From NCBI GenBank assembly GCA_037969035.1, contig JBBKWU010000015.1, forward strand, positions 1 through 64,000: a stretch of DNA of 64,000 nucleotides, given 5' to 3'. Positions 46,563 through 56,103 of this stretch are shown piece by piece; within the stretch, counting starts at the first letter, position 1; each line of letters opens with the position of its first letter. Below the pieces are notes generated by a model. The model was given only the letters and a program-made list of their open reading frames with translations. It did no database searches and had not been told where the DNA came from. The position numbers and the translations under genes were made by a program. The DNA is from JBBKWU01 sp037969035. GTDB lineage: Bacteria > Pseudomonadota > Alphaproteobacteria > Micavibrionales > Micavibrionaceae.

Positions 46563-47460
46563 TATTTCAAACGGCATTATTATCCTCGGCAGCCCGCGCT
46601 CTGGCACAACGTTATTGCGTCGCCTTATGGATGCGCACCCCGATTTATGTTGCCCCGGAGAGAGCTTTTTGTTCAAAGCCTGCGCACCGTTTTTTGAGGC
46701 TGACAAAATATCGCACGGCTTTGATTACGGTGTTTTAAGCGCGCTTGAAGGGCTCGGTTTTTCACAAGAGGAAACAGTTACCCGCCTGCGCAGCTTTGCC
46801 ACAAGTTTTTACGAAGACCTCGCCAAAAAGAACGGCAAGAAATATTGGGTCGCCAAAACCGCGATTGATAGCTTCTACATGGATACGATCGAATCTCTGT
46901 TTGCTGGGCATTCCAAATTCATCTGCGTCACACGCCACGGCATGGATGTTGTGTGCAGTATGGAGGAGTTTGTTAAAGACCTGCAAAGCTACATTACCGA
47001 GCTTCACGCCTATCTGGTTGAATACCCGCAGCCTTTGGAGGCCTTCGCGCATGCTTGGGCAGATGTCACGGCATCGATCCATGATTTTGCCGCGCGTTAT
47101 GCCGATGATTGCCTGCACGTGAGATACGAAGACCTTGCCGCATCGCCCGACGACGAAATGCGCCGCATTACAGATTTTCTCGGCCTTGCCCCGAACAAAC
47201 AAGATGCCGCCACTATTTTGGGCAAAAAGACCATTGATGGCATTGGTGATTGGAAATCCTACAAAAAGACAAAAGTTGAGCAATCAAGTGTTGATCGCTG
47301 GCGTGCGCAATTACCCGATGTCGCCGTACAAACACTCGCACCGATTGTGAACCCTGTGCTGTCACTCGCTGGTTATGATGAAATTGCGATTGAAAGCGCA
47401 AAAGACGCAAAACGCCGCCAAGAAATCGCCATGATGATGATGCAGGCCAAAGGCGAATAA
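46549..47460 (+). CDS. sulfotransferase-family protein
   Basis: A 303-residue PAPS-dependent sulfotransferase. The 5'-phosphosulfate-binding loop is ILGSPRSGTTLL (residues 12-23), and the 3'-phosphate-binding segment is FICVTRHGMDVVCSM. The start is taken at ATG 46549; a TTG 12 codons upstream lies in the duplicated segment. No signal peptide is seen, so it acts in the cytosol. Its place directly behind the acylation genes suggests a shared envelope substrate, which is inference. Confidence 0.88.
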   Translation: MKTSDISNGIIILGSPRSGTTLLRRLMDAHPDLCCPGESFLFKACAPFFEADKISHGFDYGVLSALEGLGFSQEETVTRLRSFATSFYEDLAKKNGKKYWVAKTAIDSFYMDTIESLFAGHSKFICVTRHGMDVVCSMEEFVKDLQSYITELHAYLVEYPQPLEAFAHAWADVTASIHDFAARYADDCLHVRYEDLAASPDDEMRRITDFLGLAPNKQDAATILGKKTIDGIGDWKSYKKTKVEQSSVDRWRAQLPDVAVQTLAPIVNPVLSLAGYDEIAIESAKDAKRRQEIAMMMMQAKGE

Positions 47461-47495
47461 TGGCGCTCAAACATCTTTTAAAACAAATCTTTCCA

Positions 47496-48419
47496 TCAAA
47501 TCTGTTCTAAAAACCATTGGCTGAACGCCTCGCGCCCCGTCGGATTCAAATGTAGGAAATCACAATAGGCACTCCGCCCCTCTGATTCAGGATAAGACAA
47601 CCACGTTACTTGGTCATATAGTGCAGGCAAAAGCTCTTCTTTATCTGGCGCGTGATCAAGCCCGTAACTATCAATGTAATAATAGGGCACGCCATATTCA
47701 TCCAACACATCTCTGTTTGATGGTAAATGAATAATAATAACCTTAATGCCGTAATTATTGGCCTTGGCAATGAAATCACGCGCGATTTCTCTGTTCGAAT
47801 TGATTTCAGGGTCAAGACTGTGACGGTCGCGAACAGCCGTTGATTCAATGCGCCTATTCACCAACCTCAGATCGTAACTATCATAACAGGATAGTTCCAA
47901 CTCATGGCGGTCATTAGTCCATTCTTCTTTAGGGTCCCATCCCTTCAATTTTTCCAGCCATGCTTCATAAACCATTTTTGAATATCGCAGAAAAATAGAC
48001 TGTTCTGGCGGACGCATATTCGTCAAAAGCATATCCATCACCACAACATAATCAGGCTTTGCCGCCAAAATCATATCCGTAACACCGCTGTAAATTTTAA
48101 ACTCCGCCGCATTGGATGCAAATTTCAACACGGCCATTTTTCTGCCGTCGGGCATATCAACAATGTCTTCCGGATCAAACCCAAACGTAGAGGCATAGCG
48201 CATACGGGAATTCCCTAGCATCACAACACTAACATCAGCCTCTTGCTGTGCTTCTTCAAAACGTTCAATGATGCCTCGATTCAAGTTAACGGCATAATCG
48301 CTGGCAAATCCTGACACGGCGGCATCAAGCATCAGAAACAGTATCATCACCGCGCCAAATACGGGGGCGAGTAAAAACGAAAACAAATATGTTTTTTCGC
48401 GCTTCATTTCAATGATCAT
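47496..48419 (-). CDS. membrane-anchored SGNH-type protein, DltD-like layout
   Basis: A 307-residue protein. One N-terminal membrane helix (residues about 10-32) is followed by an extracytoplasmic SGNH-fold domain. The nucleophile candidate is S71 (VVMLGNSRMRY), and D287/H290 lie in the C-terminal DFLH block (YCDFLHLNPTGREAF). DltD has the same arrangement: one anchor, a GxSR serine and a late DxxH. The ATG overlaps the stop of the upstream TraX-like gene (ATGA). It faces the sulfotransferase gene tail to tail. Confidence 0.82.
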   Translation of the reverse strand: MIIEMKREKTYLFSFLLAPVFGAVMILFLMLDAAVSGFASDYAVNLNRGIIERFEEAQQEADVSVVMLGNSRMRYASTFGFDPEDIVDMPDGRKMAVLKFASNAAEFKIYSGVTDMILAAKPDYVVVMDMLLTNMRPPEQSIFLRYSKMVYEAWLEKLKGWDPKEEWTNDRHELELSCYDSYDLRLVNRRIESTAVRDRHSLDPEINSNREIARDFIAKANNYGIKVIIIHLPSNRDVLDEYGVPYYYIDSYGLDHAPDKEELLPALYDQVTWLSYPESEGRSAYCDFLHLNPTGREAFSQWFLEQI

Positions 48420-49330
48420 AATGAATCATCCATCCGCCTGACGTTAGGCAGTTCAAGGTCGGGCAGCGCGGACTCTTCAGCCTGATAAAAAAGTGCCCAA
48501 TCAAAAAACTGGTATGAGTCAGGATAAAAAACAACCAAGGCGAATTTAAAGACAACCAAATGCACGACGTAAATTTCCAATGTCCGCCGCCCCATAAGCT
48601 GTATAATCCACACAACAAAATTTGGCAGCGCGTTGGTTAGTTTTGGAAAAGTCTTTGGCGTAAAAATAAACAAAATCGCCATCACAAACAATGTCCCTAC
48701 AATCGTCAAAATCCACAAAGGCTGCGAAAACGAAAATATTGTAGCCTGCATGAGCAAAAAGCTTGCAAGCGCGAAAAACATATAGCAATTCAAAATAGGT
48801 TCTGCGTGGCGTATAGACTCTCTGTTCCTTACCAAATAGCCAAACACAGCCATAATCAACGCCTGCGTGCCGTATTCAACATACATACCTGTCGGGAAAA
48901 TAAGGATAAAAAGCGTCACTGAAAACGCGAACATACCTTGGATATTAGCCATCGAAAGCTTGATATACGGATCAAGAACGAGCCTTATCACGATGATCGT
49001 CACGAGCGCATTCATCGGGAATAAATAATGCCCACAAATCATACTCACCGCGACAAGAACAATAGCGCCGACCCACAGCTTCATCGAAAAGTCACGGCTA
49101 CGCGCATATCCGACAAGGAAAAACCAGATCGGAAATCCGATGCGCCCGACAGAACGCCATATTGATTGTTCGGGGAAGAAGTAAAAGCCGACATGGTCGA
49201 TAATCATAATGATCACGGCGAAGGCTTTCAGAAGATCATAAGACGTGATGTCCTTCGGAAGAATTTTTTTAGTGCCCTCTATCGCACCACTACCTATCGT
49301 TTTTTCTTCTACCATAATGGCGGTATCCAT
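48416..49330 (-). CDS. TraX-family membrane protein, copy B
   Basis: About 304 residues, with eight to ten membrane segments. The TraX signature is clear: SYDLLKAFAVIIMIIDHVGF, then RSVGRIGFPIWFFLVGYARS. A late GRRTLEIYVVHLVVF is shared with copy A. TraX is the F-pilin N-acetylase, and relatives are acyltransferase-3-like. The start could be 49330 or 49315 (MVEEKT); both overlap the end of copy A. The stop overlaps the ATG of the SGNH gene. Confidence 0.85.
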   Translation of the reverse strand: MDTAIMVEEKTIGSGAIEGTKKILPKDITSYDLLKAFAVIIMIIDHVGFYFFPEQSIWRSVGRIGFPIWFFLVGYARSRDFSMKLWVGAIVLVAVSMICGHYLFPMNALVTIIVIRLVLDPYIKLSMANIQGMFAFSVTLFILIFPTGMYVEYGTQALIMAVFGYLVRNRESIRHAEPILNCYMFFALASFLLMQATIFSFSQPLWILTIVGTLFVMAILFIFTPKTFPKLTNALPNFVVWIIQLMGRRTLEIYVVHLVVFKFALVVFYPDSYQFFDWALFYQAEESALPDLELPNVRRMDDSL

Positions 49331-50100
49331 TTCCAATCCAAAAGCCCGAAGCGCGGATCACCCAGCGCCATCGCACTGAATCCCAAGAACAAAATATGCG
49401 CTACGTATATTTCCAATGTGCGCCTTCCGGTAAATTGCAGCACAGAAATGCACCACGTCGGCATTTTAACATTGATTATCTTACTTTTGAAATGCGTAAG
49501 ACCAAATAAAACACTGATTATACCCACCGATAACACGACAAACTGCGGCGTATCAAAACCGTGGAACACAGCTTGCGTCAATACAAACGTGAAAAAGGCA
49601 TACATAATATATTTAGATATAAAAGTTTTGTTATAAGCCGCCTCATCATTGTGCCGCACGAAATACCCTAGGAACGCGAGAATATATCCCATCGTGCCAT
49701 ATTCCAAAAAAGAGTTCGTGGGAATAATCAAAACCATAAGTGCTGCGCCGATTAAGATCATCATTAATTTCGAGTGCATAAACGCATGAAGCACACCATC
49801 CATCGTCAAACGTAGGAAAATGATCGTGGCCAATATGCTGAACGGAAAGATATAATGCCCGTAAAGCGCACTACCCATAACCAAAATTGCCGTACCGCCC
49901 AACAGGCGCATATCAATGTCACGGCTGCGCGCATAACCGATCAGAAAAAACCACATCGGCACGCATAAACGCCCGATCACACGAAGCCAGCCGTCATCAG
50001 GGAAGTAAAAAAAACCAACATGGTCAACAATCATCAAAAGCACCGCGAGTGTTTTTAACAAATCGTAGGATGTAAGTTCCTTGGGGAGAGTTTTCATCAT
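49309..50100 (-). CDS. TraX-family membrane protein, copy A
   Basis: About 263 residues from MMKTLPKELTSYDLLK (ATG 50098-50100, GGAA upstream). The frame is open to 50166, but a start there would leave only a few bases to the divergent gene at 50167. The core matches copy B: DLLKTLAVLLMIVDHVGF, RVIGRLCVPMWFFLIGYARS and GRRTLEIYVAHILF. It is first of a three-gene overlapping minus-strand unit (TraX, TraX, SGNH). Confidence 0.85.
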   Translation of the reverse strand: MMKTLPKELTSYDLLKTLAVLLMIVDHVGFFYFPDDGWLRVIGRLCVPMWFFLIGYARSRDIDMRLLGGTAILVMGSALYGHYIFPFSILATIIFLRLTMDGVLHAFMHSKLMMILIGAALMVLIIPTNSFLEYGTMGYILAFLGYFVRHNDEAAYNKTFISKYIMYAFFTFVLTQAVFHGFDTPQFVVLSVGIISVLFGLTHFKSKIINVKMPTWCISVLQFTGRRTLEIYVAHILFLGFSAMALGDPRFGLLDWKWIPPLW

Positions 50101-50166
50101 GCTATGGTTTTCCACGTTAAAAGCTTTTAATCTTATCATAGTTTCACAGGAAGAAGAATCCATCAC

Positions 50167-51627
50167 ATGGTCCCTTTATACACACTTTTGCTAATTATCT
50201 TTCTCGAAGGGTATGTTGTTCTCTCGGCAGAGCTTTTGGCGATCCGTCTGATTATTCCTTTCACGGGGAGCGGGACAGATACAATTTCCATCATCATTGC
50301 TGCTGTTTTGATGCCGCTTGCCTTTGGCTACAGCGCGGGCGGGAAATTTTTAGTCGAACGCAATACGGGACAACGCGCCCATACTGTGCGTAAACAACTC
50401 CTTTGGAACCTTATGGTTGCGGCGGTTTTCTTTACATTCGGGCTGTCTTACCTGTTCATCGATTGGGGCTATGATCTGTTGTACTGGTTAACGGGAATCA
50501 ATGATCGCATTATTTACACCGTCATCTATGCGACTGTCTTTCTGGTTTACCCTGTGTTCTTACTGGGGCAAACAGTGCCGTTGGTCAGTAACTATTTCCG
50601 TCGTCAGCGCGTTGCGCAATTTGCGGGAAAAATCCTGTTCTTTTCAACCATGGGTTCGTTCGTGGGGTCTGTCTTTTGTACGCTCGTCTTGATGGCCTTT
50701 TTGGGCGTGCATCATGCGGTCACCATTACCATTGCGTGTATGTTTGTTATTTCGCTGTTGCTGTCTAAAAAGAAAACGGGGCCTGCGCCCTTTGTCATCG
50801 GCTTTTGCATGATGGCTTCCTTTGTGTTCAACAGCGATGCGGCAATGCAACGCCTAAACATTGTGCAAAACGATCATTACAGCGTTGTCCAAATCAAAGA
50901 ATACGAAGAAGGCTCCGTTCGGGCGATGCTTGTAAACCGCTCCCCTGCGTCCATCATCTTCAGCTATTCCAACGATCCTTACGCTGGTTATCTCTACTAC
51001 ATTCACCAAAATTTCATTACGCCGACACTGAATAACGATGAAGAACCATCAAAAGATATTTTAGTCCTCGGTGCGGGTGGTTTCTCTATCGGGCGCGGAG
51101 ATGAGAAAAATCATTACACCTTCGTTGACATCAACAAACACCTCAAAGACATTTCAGAAGAGCTTTTTCTGAAAGAAAAGATTGGCGAAAACCGTGAATT
51201 CGTGCCGCTTCCCGCGCGTGCCTTTTTGAACCAAACGAACAAAAAATACGACATGGTTTTTATCGATTTATTCTTTGACCCGACCAGTACGCCTGACCAC
51301 CTCATCACGCGTGAGTTCTTCCAACAGGTTAAAGACCACGTCAAAAAAGATGGCGTTATGGTTGGAAATTTCTTTGGCTCACCCACATTTACCGATCCGC
51401 TCTCGCGCTCTTTGGATGCCACATTACACAGTGTTTTCCCCTACCTAAACCGTCAAGTCATCAATGAATATGACGGTTGGGAGCGCGAAGGACGATGGGA
51501 CAACATTATCTACACCTATTACAATTTGGATGAAAAAGCCACGATCTACACCGACGATAAAAACCGTGCGCTTTATGACAGACCGTCAAAATTACCGCCC
51601 CGCATTGAAGATCGTCAAAAGCTATAG
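50167..51627 (+). CDS. membrane-bound spermidine-synthase-like protein, copy 1
   Basis: A 486-residue protein. About seven membrane helices fill residues 1-220 (opening LLIIFLEGYVVLSAELLAIR). The second half is a Rossmann methyltransferase-like aminopropyltransferase domain: LVLGAGGFSIG, an acidic FVDIN strand end, and YDMVFIDLFF. Fused membrane SpeE-like proteins are widespread but mostly uncharacterised, and polyamine synthesis is not proven for them. It is the first of two tandem paralogues. Confidence 0.85.
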   Translation: MVPLYTLLLIIFLEGYVVLSAELLAIRLIIPFTGSGTDTISIIIAAVLMPLAFGYSAGGKFLVERNTGQRAHTVRKQLLWNLMVAAVFFTFGLSYLFIDWGYDLLYWLTGINDRIIYTVIYATVFLVYPVFLLGQTVPLVSNYFRRQRVAQFAGKILFFSTMGSFVGSVFCTLVLMAFLGVHHAVTITIACMFVISLLLSKKKTGPAPFVIGFCMMASFVFNSDAAMQRLNIVQNDHYSVVQIKEYEEGSVRAMLVNRSPASIIFSYSNDPYAGYLYYIHQNFITPTLNNDEEPSKDILVLGAGGFSIGRGDEKNHYTFVDINKHLKDISEELFLKEKIGENREFVPLPARAFLNQTNKKYDMVFIDLFFDPTSTPDHLITREFFQQVKDHVKKDGVMVGNFFGSPTFTDPLSRSLDATLHSVFPYLNRQVINEYDGWEREGRWDNIIYTYYNLDEKATIYTDDKNRALYDRPSKLPPRIEDRQKL

Positions 51628-51629
51628 CG

Positions 51630-53057
51630 ATGAAACCTATTCCGCTTAAAATGCTATTTCTTGTTATCTTCCTCGAAGGGTATGTTGTTCTCTCAGCAGA
51701 GCTTCTGGCAATACGCTTGATTATCCCCTACACAGGCAGCGGTACAGATACAATTTCTATTATCATTGCTGCTGTTCTTATGCCGCTTGCCTTTGGTTAT
51801 TATTACGGCGGGCGGTTTAAGCAACGGCGCAGTTTCACCATTCGGAAACGCTTACTCTTAAACATTACAATCGCTACGATTATCCTGACACTTGGGCTCT
51901 CCTATACATTCTTGCAATGGGCATCCGAGAGTCTTTATCTCTATACAGGGTGGAATAATCGCATCGGTTTGACAGCACTTTATGCGTTGATGTTTCTTGT
52001 CACTCCCGTTTATTTACTCGGGCAGACTGTTCCGCTCATCAGCAATTATTTCGGGCGGCACAGGCTTGCGAGCATCGCAGGACGTATACTGTTTTTCTCT
52101 ACCATTGGTTCGTTCATGGGGTCGATTTTTTGCACGTTGGTGCTGATGTCCTTTTTGGGTGTACACCACGCCGTTAGCATCTCCATTGCGTGCCTTGCGC
52201 TGGTGTCCTTTGTGTTATCCAAGCGTAAATTCAACCTCCATACGGTTATTATGCTGCTCTGCGTGGCGCTTTCCCTTGTCATGAATAGTGATGACATGCT
52301 CAAGCGAGATAACGTGGTCGCCAACAACCAATATCACATGATCCAGATCAGTGACTATGACAGCGACAACAGCCGCTGGATGAAGATTAATCACAACTTC
52401 TCATCTGCCCTTTCAAAAGACAATGACGAACCCTATTTCAAATACGCCAAATTCCTCGAAAGCCATTTCATCGAGCCACTCACTTGGGCACCGATAAAAA
52501 ATGAAATCTTGGTCATCGGTGCGGGGGGCTTCACGCTTGGCCTGCGCGACAAGCATAATCAATATGTGTTTCTTGACCTTGATGGAGGGCTTCTCAAGCT
52601 TTCCGAAGAAAAATTCATTGATAGGAAGCTTGACGATAACAAAACATTTATTGCTGAACCTGCCCGTGCTTACCTCAGCAACAATGACCGTTTATTCGAT
52701 ATGATTATCCTCGATGTTTTCCGTGGGCAGACCAGCACGCCCGAACATCTTGTCACGCGTGAATTTTTCCAACAGGTCAAACGGCACTTAAAAAACGGTG
52801 GCGTGATGGTTGGTAACTATATGCTATCCCCGAATTTTTCCGATGACTTCACTATCAATTTAGACAATACGATGCGCTCCGTATTTAAAAATTTAAATAG
52901 GCAGGTCATGACCCCATATAACGGGTGGGACGATAAATCCCCATGGGTAAATGTGGTTTACAGCTATCACCACAACATTGATGCGCCGACGGGAATTTAC
53001 ACGGATGATCTCAATTCCTCCCACTTTGACAAGCCTACGAAATTGCGTGGACAATAA
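51630..53057 (+). CDS. membrane-bound spermidine-synthase-like protein, copy 2
   Basis: A 475-residue paralogue of the preceding gene, starting 2 nt after its stop. The membrane half is nearly identical at its start (FLVIFLEGYVVLSAELLAIR). The Rossmann half has LVIGAGGFTLG, FLDLDGG and FDMIILDVFRG. Identity drops in the segment joining the halves (residues about 225-290), the likely specificity region. The two may form a heteromer. Confidence 0.85.
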   Translation: MKPIPLKMLFLVIFLEGYVVLSAELLAIRLIIPYTGSGTDTISIIIAAVLMPLAFGYYYGGRFKQRRSFTIRKRLLLNITIATIILTLGLSYTFLQWASESLYLYTGWNNRIGLTALYALMFLVTPVYLLGQTVPLISNYFGRHRLASIAGRILFFSTIGSFMGSIFCTLVLMSFLGVHHAVSISIACLALVSFVLSKRKFNLHTVIMLLCVALSLVMNSDDMLKRDNVVANNQYHMIQISDYDSDNSRWMKINHNFSSALSKDNDEPYFKYAKFLESHFIEPLTWAPIKNEILVIGAGGFTLGLRDKHNQYVFLDLDGGLLKLSEEKFIDRKLDDNKTFIAEPARAYLSNNDRLFDMIILDVFRGQTSTPEHLVTREFFQQVKRHLKNGGVMVGNYMLSPNFSDDFTINLDNTMRSVFKNLNRQVMTPYNGWDDKSPWVNVVYSYHHNIDAPTGIYTDDLNSSHFDKPTKLRGQ

Positions 53058-53065
53058 CAAAACCT

Positions 53066-55300
53066 CTACAGAAAACTCTGCGGGTCGATATCGATATAAA
53101 CGCGGATGGTGGATGGGATTTTAAGGCCGCCGACCCAGCTCTCGATTGTTTTTTGGATGTTTACTTCTTTGTCCGCACGAACGAGCAAGCGGCGGCGGTA
53201 ATTACCGCGCAGCCTGTAAAATGGGGCTTCGGCGGGGCCCAGCGTCATAATCTTTTCCGAATGCGGCGCGTTGCGTGCCAAGGCTTGCGCCGTTTCTGCG
53301 ACTAATTTTTCATCCTTGCCTGATACAATTAGCCCGACAAGGCGGCTATAGGGTGGCATATGCGCTTGCGCACGCTCTGCTGATTCCACCTCGAGGAAGT
53401 AATCACGGTCATGGCCTGCTAAGGCTTGCATCACTTTGTTATCGGCAAACCATGTTTGTAAATAAACATGGCCGCGCTCTTGCTCACGTCCCGCGCGGCC
53501 TGCGACTTGGTGCAATAACTGGTACGTGCGTTCTGCCGCGCGGAGATCACCGCCTTGTAACCCAAGATCCGCATCAACAACCCCTACCAATGTCAAATGC
53601 GGGAAATGGTGACCTTTGGCGATAATCTGCGTGCCGATGACGATATCGTATTCATGGTCACGAATATCGGTGAGCATCTTTTTCAACGTGTCATGGTCGG
53701 TTGCGGTATCGCTCGCCAAAACAACCGTGCGTGCTTCGGGAAAAAGATGTTTTACTTCTTCCAAAATACGTTCCACCCCAGGACCGCAGGCATGAAGCGA
53801 GTCTTCATCATGGCATTCTGGGCAGGCTTTAGGAAACGGCAGGTTATAGCCGCAATGGTGGCAATGCAGACGATCGGTGCGCTTATGCTCGACAAGCCAA
53901 GCCGTGCAACGTGGGCATTCCATACGGTGCCCACAAGAACGACAAAGCGTCAGCGGCGCGTAACCACGGCGGTTCAGAAATAAAAGGCTCTGCCCGCCTT
54001 TTTCCAAATTCTCGGTTAGGGCTTCATGCAACGGCGGCGCGATGAAAAAGCCGCGCTCTGGTTTATCTTGTCGCATATCAATCAAATGCATTGTCGGCAA
54101 ATGCGCGCCGCCAAAACGATCGGGCAGATGCACATGCTCGTACTTCCCCGCCCATGCATTGGTGATGGTTTCAAGCGAAGGTGTTGCCGACACCAAAACC
54201 ACAGGATGCTGCCCGATATGCCCGCGCACCACCGCCATGTCACGGGCGTGATAAATTACATTATCTTCTTGTTTATAGGCGGGGTCATGTTCTTCATCGA
54301 CGATGATAAGCCCCAAATCATGGAACGGTAAAAATAGCGCTGATCGTGCGCCGATGACAACTTTTGTCTGCCCTTCGGCAACACCGCGCCATGTGTTTTT
54401 ACGTTGCCCTGCGGATAAGGCCGAATGCCATAGCGCAGGTGACGCGCCAAAGCGCGATTTAAACCTGTCCAAAAATGCGTTTGAGAGCGCGATTTCAGGC
54501 AGTAAAATAAGCACCTGTTTATCATTGAGGATGGCTTCCGCCACGGCCTCAAAATAAACTTCGGTTTTACCAGCGCCCGTCACACCATCCAAAAGCGAGA
54601 CTTTAAATTCGCCCTCTTTCACATGCTTGGCCAAACTTTTTGCCGCCATATCCTGCGCTTCTGACAATGTCGCGCCCTTGCGGTTCACATCGGGATTACG
54701 GCACGGTGCGGTGCTAAAAATATCGACTTGCTCAACCAAATGTTTATCGAGCATCCCTTTAACAACAGCTGCCGAGCAATCTGCTAAATCGGCAATCTCT
54801 GCAGCGCGGCGCGGAATACCGTCTGATAGCGCCTTCAAAACGCGCTGTCGTTGCGGTGAAAGCCCTTGCTGTGTTTTATCAGTGATGGATACGCCAATTC
54901 TATATCCTGTAACGGCCTTTGGCGGCTCTAACGCCGAGGGAACGCTGAGCGCCATTTTCATGACAAAACCGCGCGGTGCCATATTGTAACGCGCTGTCCA
55001 ATCCAGAAACTCGCGCTGTTCTGCGGGCATGGGCGGGAAATCATATTTGGCGACAATCGTTTTCAATTTTTTAATAGGCACATCATCGGGCGCATCACCC
55101 CAGACAACAGCAGGAATTTCACGACTGCCGAGCGGCACAACAACGTAATCTCCTTCTTGGACATTCACCCCTTCGGGCACGATATAGCTATAGGCCTTAT
55201 CAACAGGGTACGGCACAAGCACACTCACGATGCGTGCGGTGTTGGCTTGCGCGCCCTCGTCTTTCGATGGTTCGTCTGCAAATAAAGCGGATTGAGTCAT
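53066..55300 (-). CDS. priA: primosomal protein N' (replication restart helicase)
   Basis: A 744-residue helicase that reloads the replisome at stalled forks. The 3'-DNA-binding domain is N-terminal. Walker A GVTGAGKTEVYFEA, the DEEHD box and the eight-cysteine zinc region (CRSCGHRMECPRC, CHHCGYNLPFPKACPEC) are all intact. The C-terminal end is complete. It is convergent with the second membrane SpeE-like gene. Confidence 0.98.
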   Translation of the reverse strand: MTQSALFADEPSKDEGAQANTARIVSVLVPYPVDKAYSYIVPEGVNVQEGDYVVVPLGSREIPAVVWGDAPDDVPIKKLKTIVAKYDFPPMPAEQREFLDWTARYNMAPRGFVMKMALSVPSALEPPKAVTGYRIGVSITDKTQQGLSPQRQRVLKALSDGIPRRAAEIADLADCSAAVVKGMLDKHLVEQVDIFSTAPCRNPDVNRKGATLSEAQDMAAKSLAKHVKEGEFKVSLLDGVTGAGKTEVYFEAVAEAILNDKQVLILLPEIALSNAFLDRFKSRFGASPALWHSALSAGQRKNTWRGVAEGQTKVVIGARSALFLPFHDLGLIIVDEEHDPAYKQEDNVIYHARDMAVVRGHIGQHPVVLVSATPSLETITNAWAGKYEHVHLPDRFGGAHLPTMHLIDMRQDKPERGFFIAPPLHEALTENLEKGGQSLLFLNRRGYAPLTLCRSCGHRMECPRCTAWLVEHKRTDRLHCHHCGYNLPFPKACPECHDEDSLHACGPGVERILEEVKHLFPEARTVVLASDTATDHDTLKKMLTDIRDHEYDIVIGTQIIAKGHHFPHLTLVGVVDADLGLQGGDLRAAERTYQLLHQVAGRAGREQERGHVYLQTWFADNKVMQALAGHDRDYFLEVESAERAQAHMPPYSRLVGLIVSGKDEKLVAETAQALARNAPHSEKIMTLGPAEAPFYRLRGNYRRRLLVRADKEVNIQKTIESWVGGLKIPSTIRVYIDIDPQSFL

Positions 55301-55418
55301 GCGCTCATTATTCCGCTAAAACGTGTAAATCTCCAGACATTTCTATTTACGCGCCTTATAAAAAATGCATAAATGTAAAAAACCATAATAATAAAACATA
55401 GAGACAGGGAATAAACGA

Positions 55419-56003
55419 ATGAGCATCATCACAAGCTTAACCAATAAATTTCAAGGCCTCGCAGGAGTTTTGAGCGGTAAAAGAACCGTTGAAATGTCGC
55501 GAGAATCACTGGCAAAAATACTTTATCCGCTTATGGCGTTCAAAGGTGATGAATACAGCAGCACAAATGAAACCCTGCAATTACGCCTTCGTGAGCTTTC
55601 CGATTGGGTGCGCATCGGCTTTCACAACGACGAGCCAAAAGGCACGCTGTACGAGGATTTACAAAAAGCTCTAACTCATCTCATTTCTCAGGTTGCTAAA
55701 ACAGAAGATGGCAGCCCGACAATTCCTGTCGAAAAGAAATTCATGGATTTCATAAAAGAAGGCACATGCCAAATCAACGGCGCCGCGATTTATTTAGAAA
55801 GCTCTGCCAAAATGCAGGGGAAATATCAAGAAATCCCTGACAGACACGGCAACATACTTGCTGTGCCGCTGATCCAGATATACAACCGCCCGTACGAATC
55901 CCATCAAATGGCGGCTTACAAGTTGAACGAAGTCGCAGAGCATTTCAAAAATCACTTCGATGGAAAACCGATCAACGTTGCGGCGCTTAATCTTGTCCCT
56001 TAA
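55419..56003 (+). CDS. hypothetical protein, 194 aa
   Basis: A soluble protein with AGGGAA before the ATG. It opens MSIITSLTNKFQGLAGVLSG and is largely helical by composition. There is no signal peptide, membrane segment or recognised motif. It lies 100 bp upstream of the transaldolase-type gene on the same strand. Confidence 0.55.
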   Translation: MSIITSLTNKFQGLAGVLSGKRTVEMSRESLAKILYPLMAFKGDEYSSTNETLQLRLRELSDWVRIGFHNDEPKGTLYEDLQKALTHLISQVAKTEDGSPTIPVEKKFMDFIKEGTCQINGAAIYLESSAKMQGKYQEIPDRHGNILAVPLIQIYNRPYESHQMAAYKLNEVAEHFKNHFDGKPINVAALNLVP

Positions 56004-56103
56004 TCTTGTCCCCAGATAATCCGTTGCCTGCAATTAAGACTGGAAATCGAGATAAAATATCGTTAAACATGCTGTATTCAATCAACCTCAACGGGAGTAC
56101 AGC

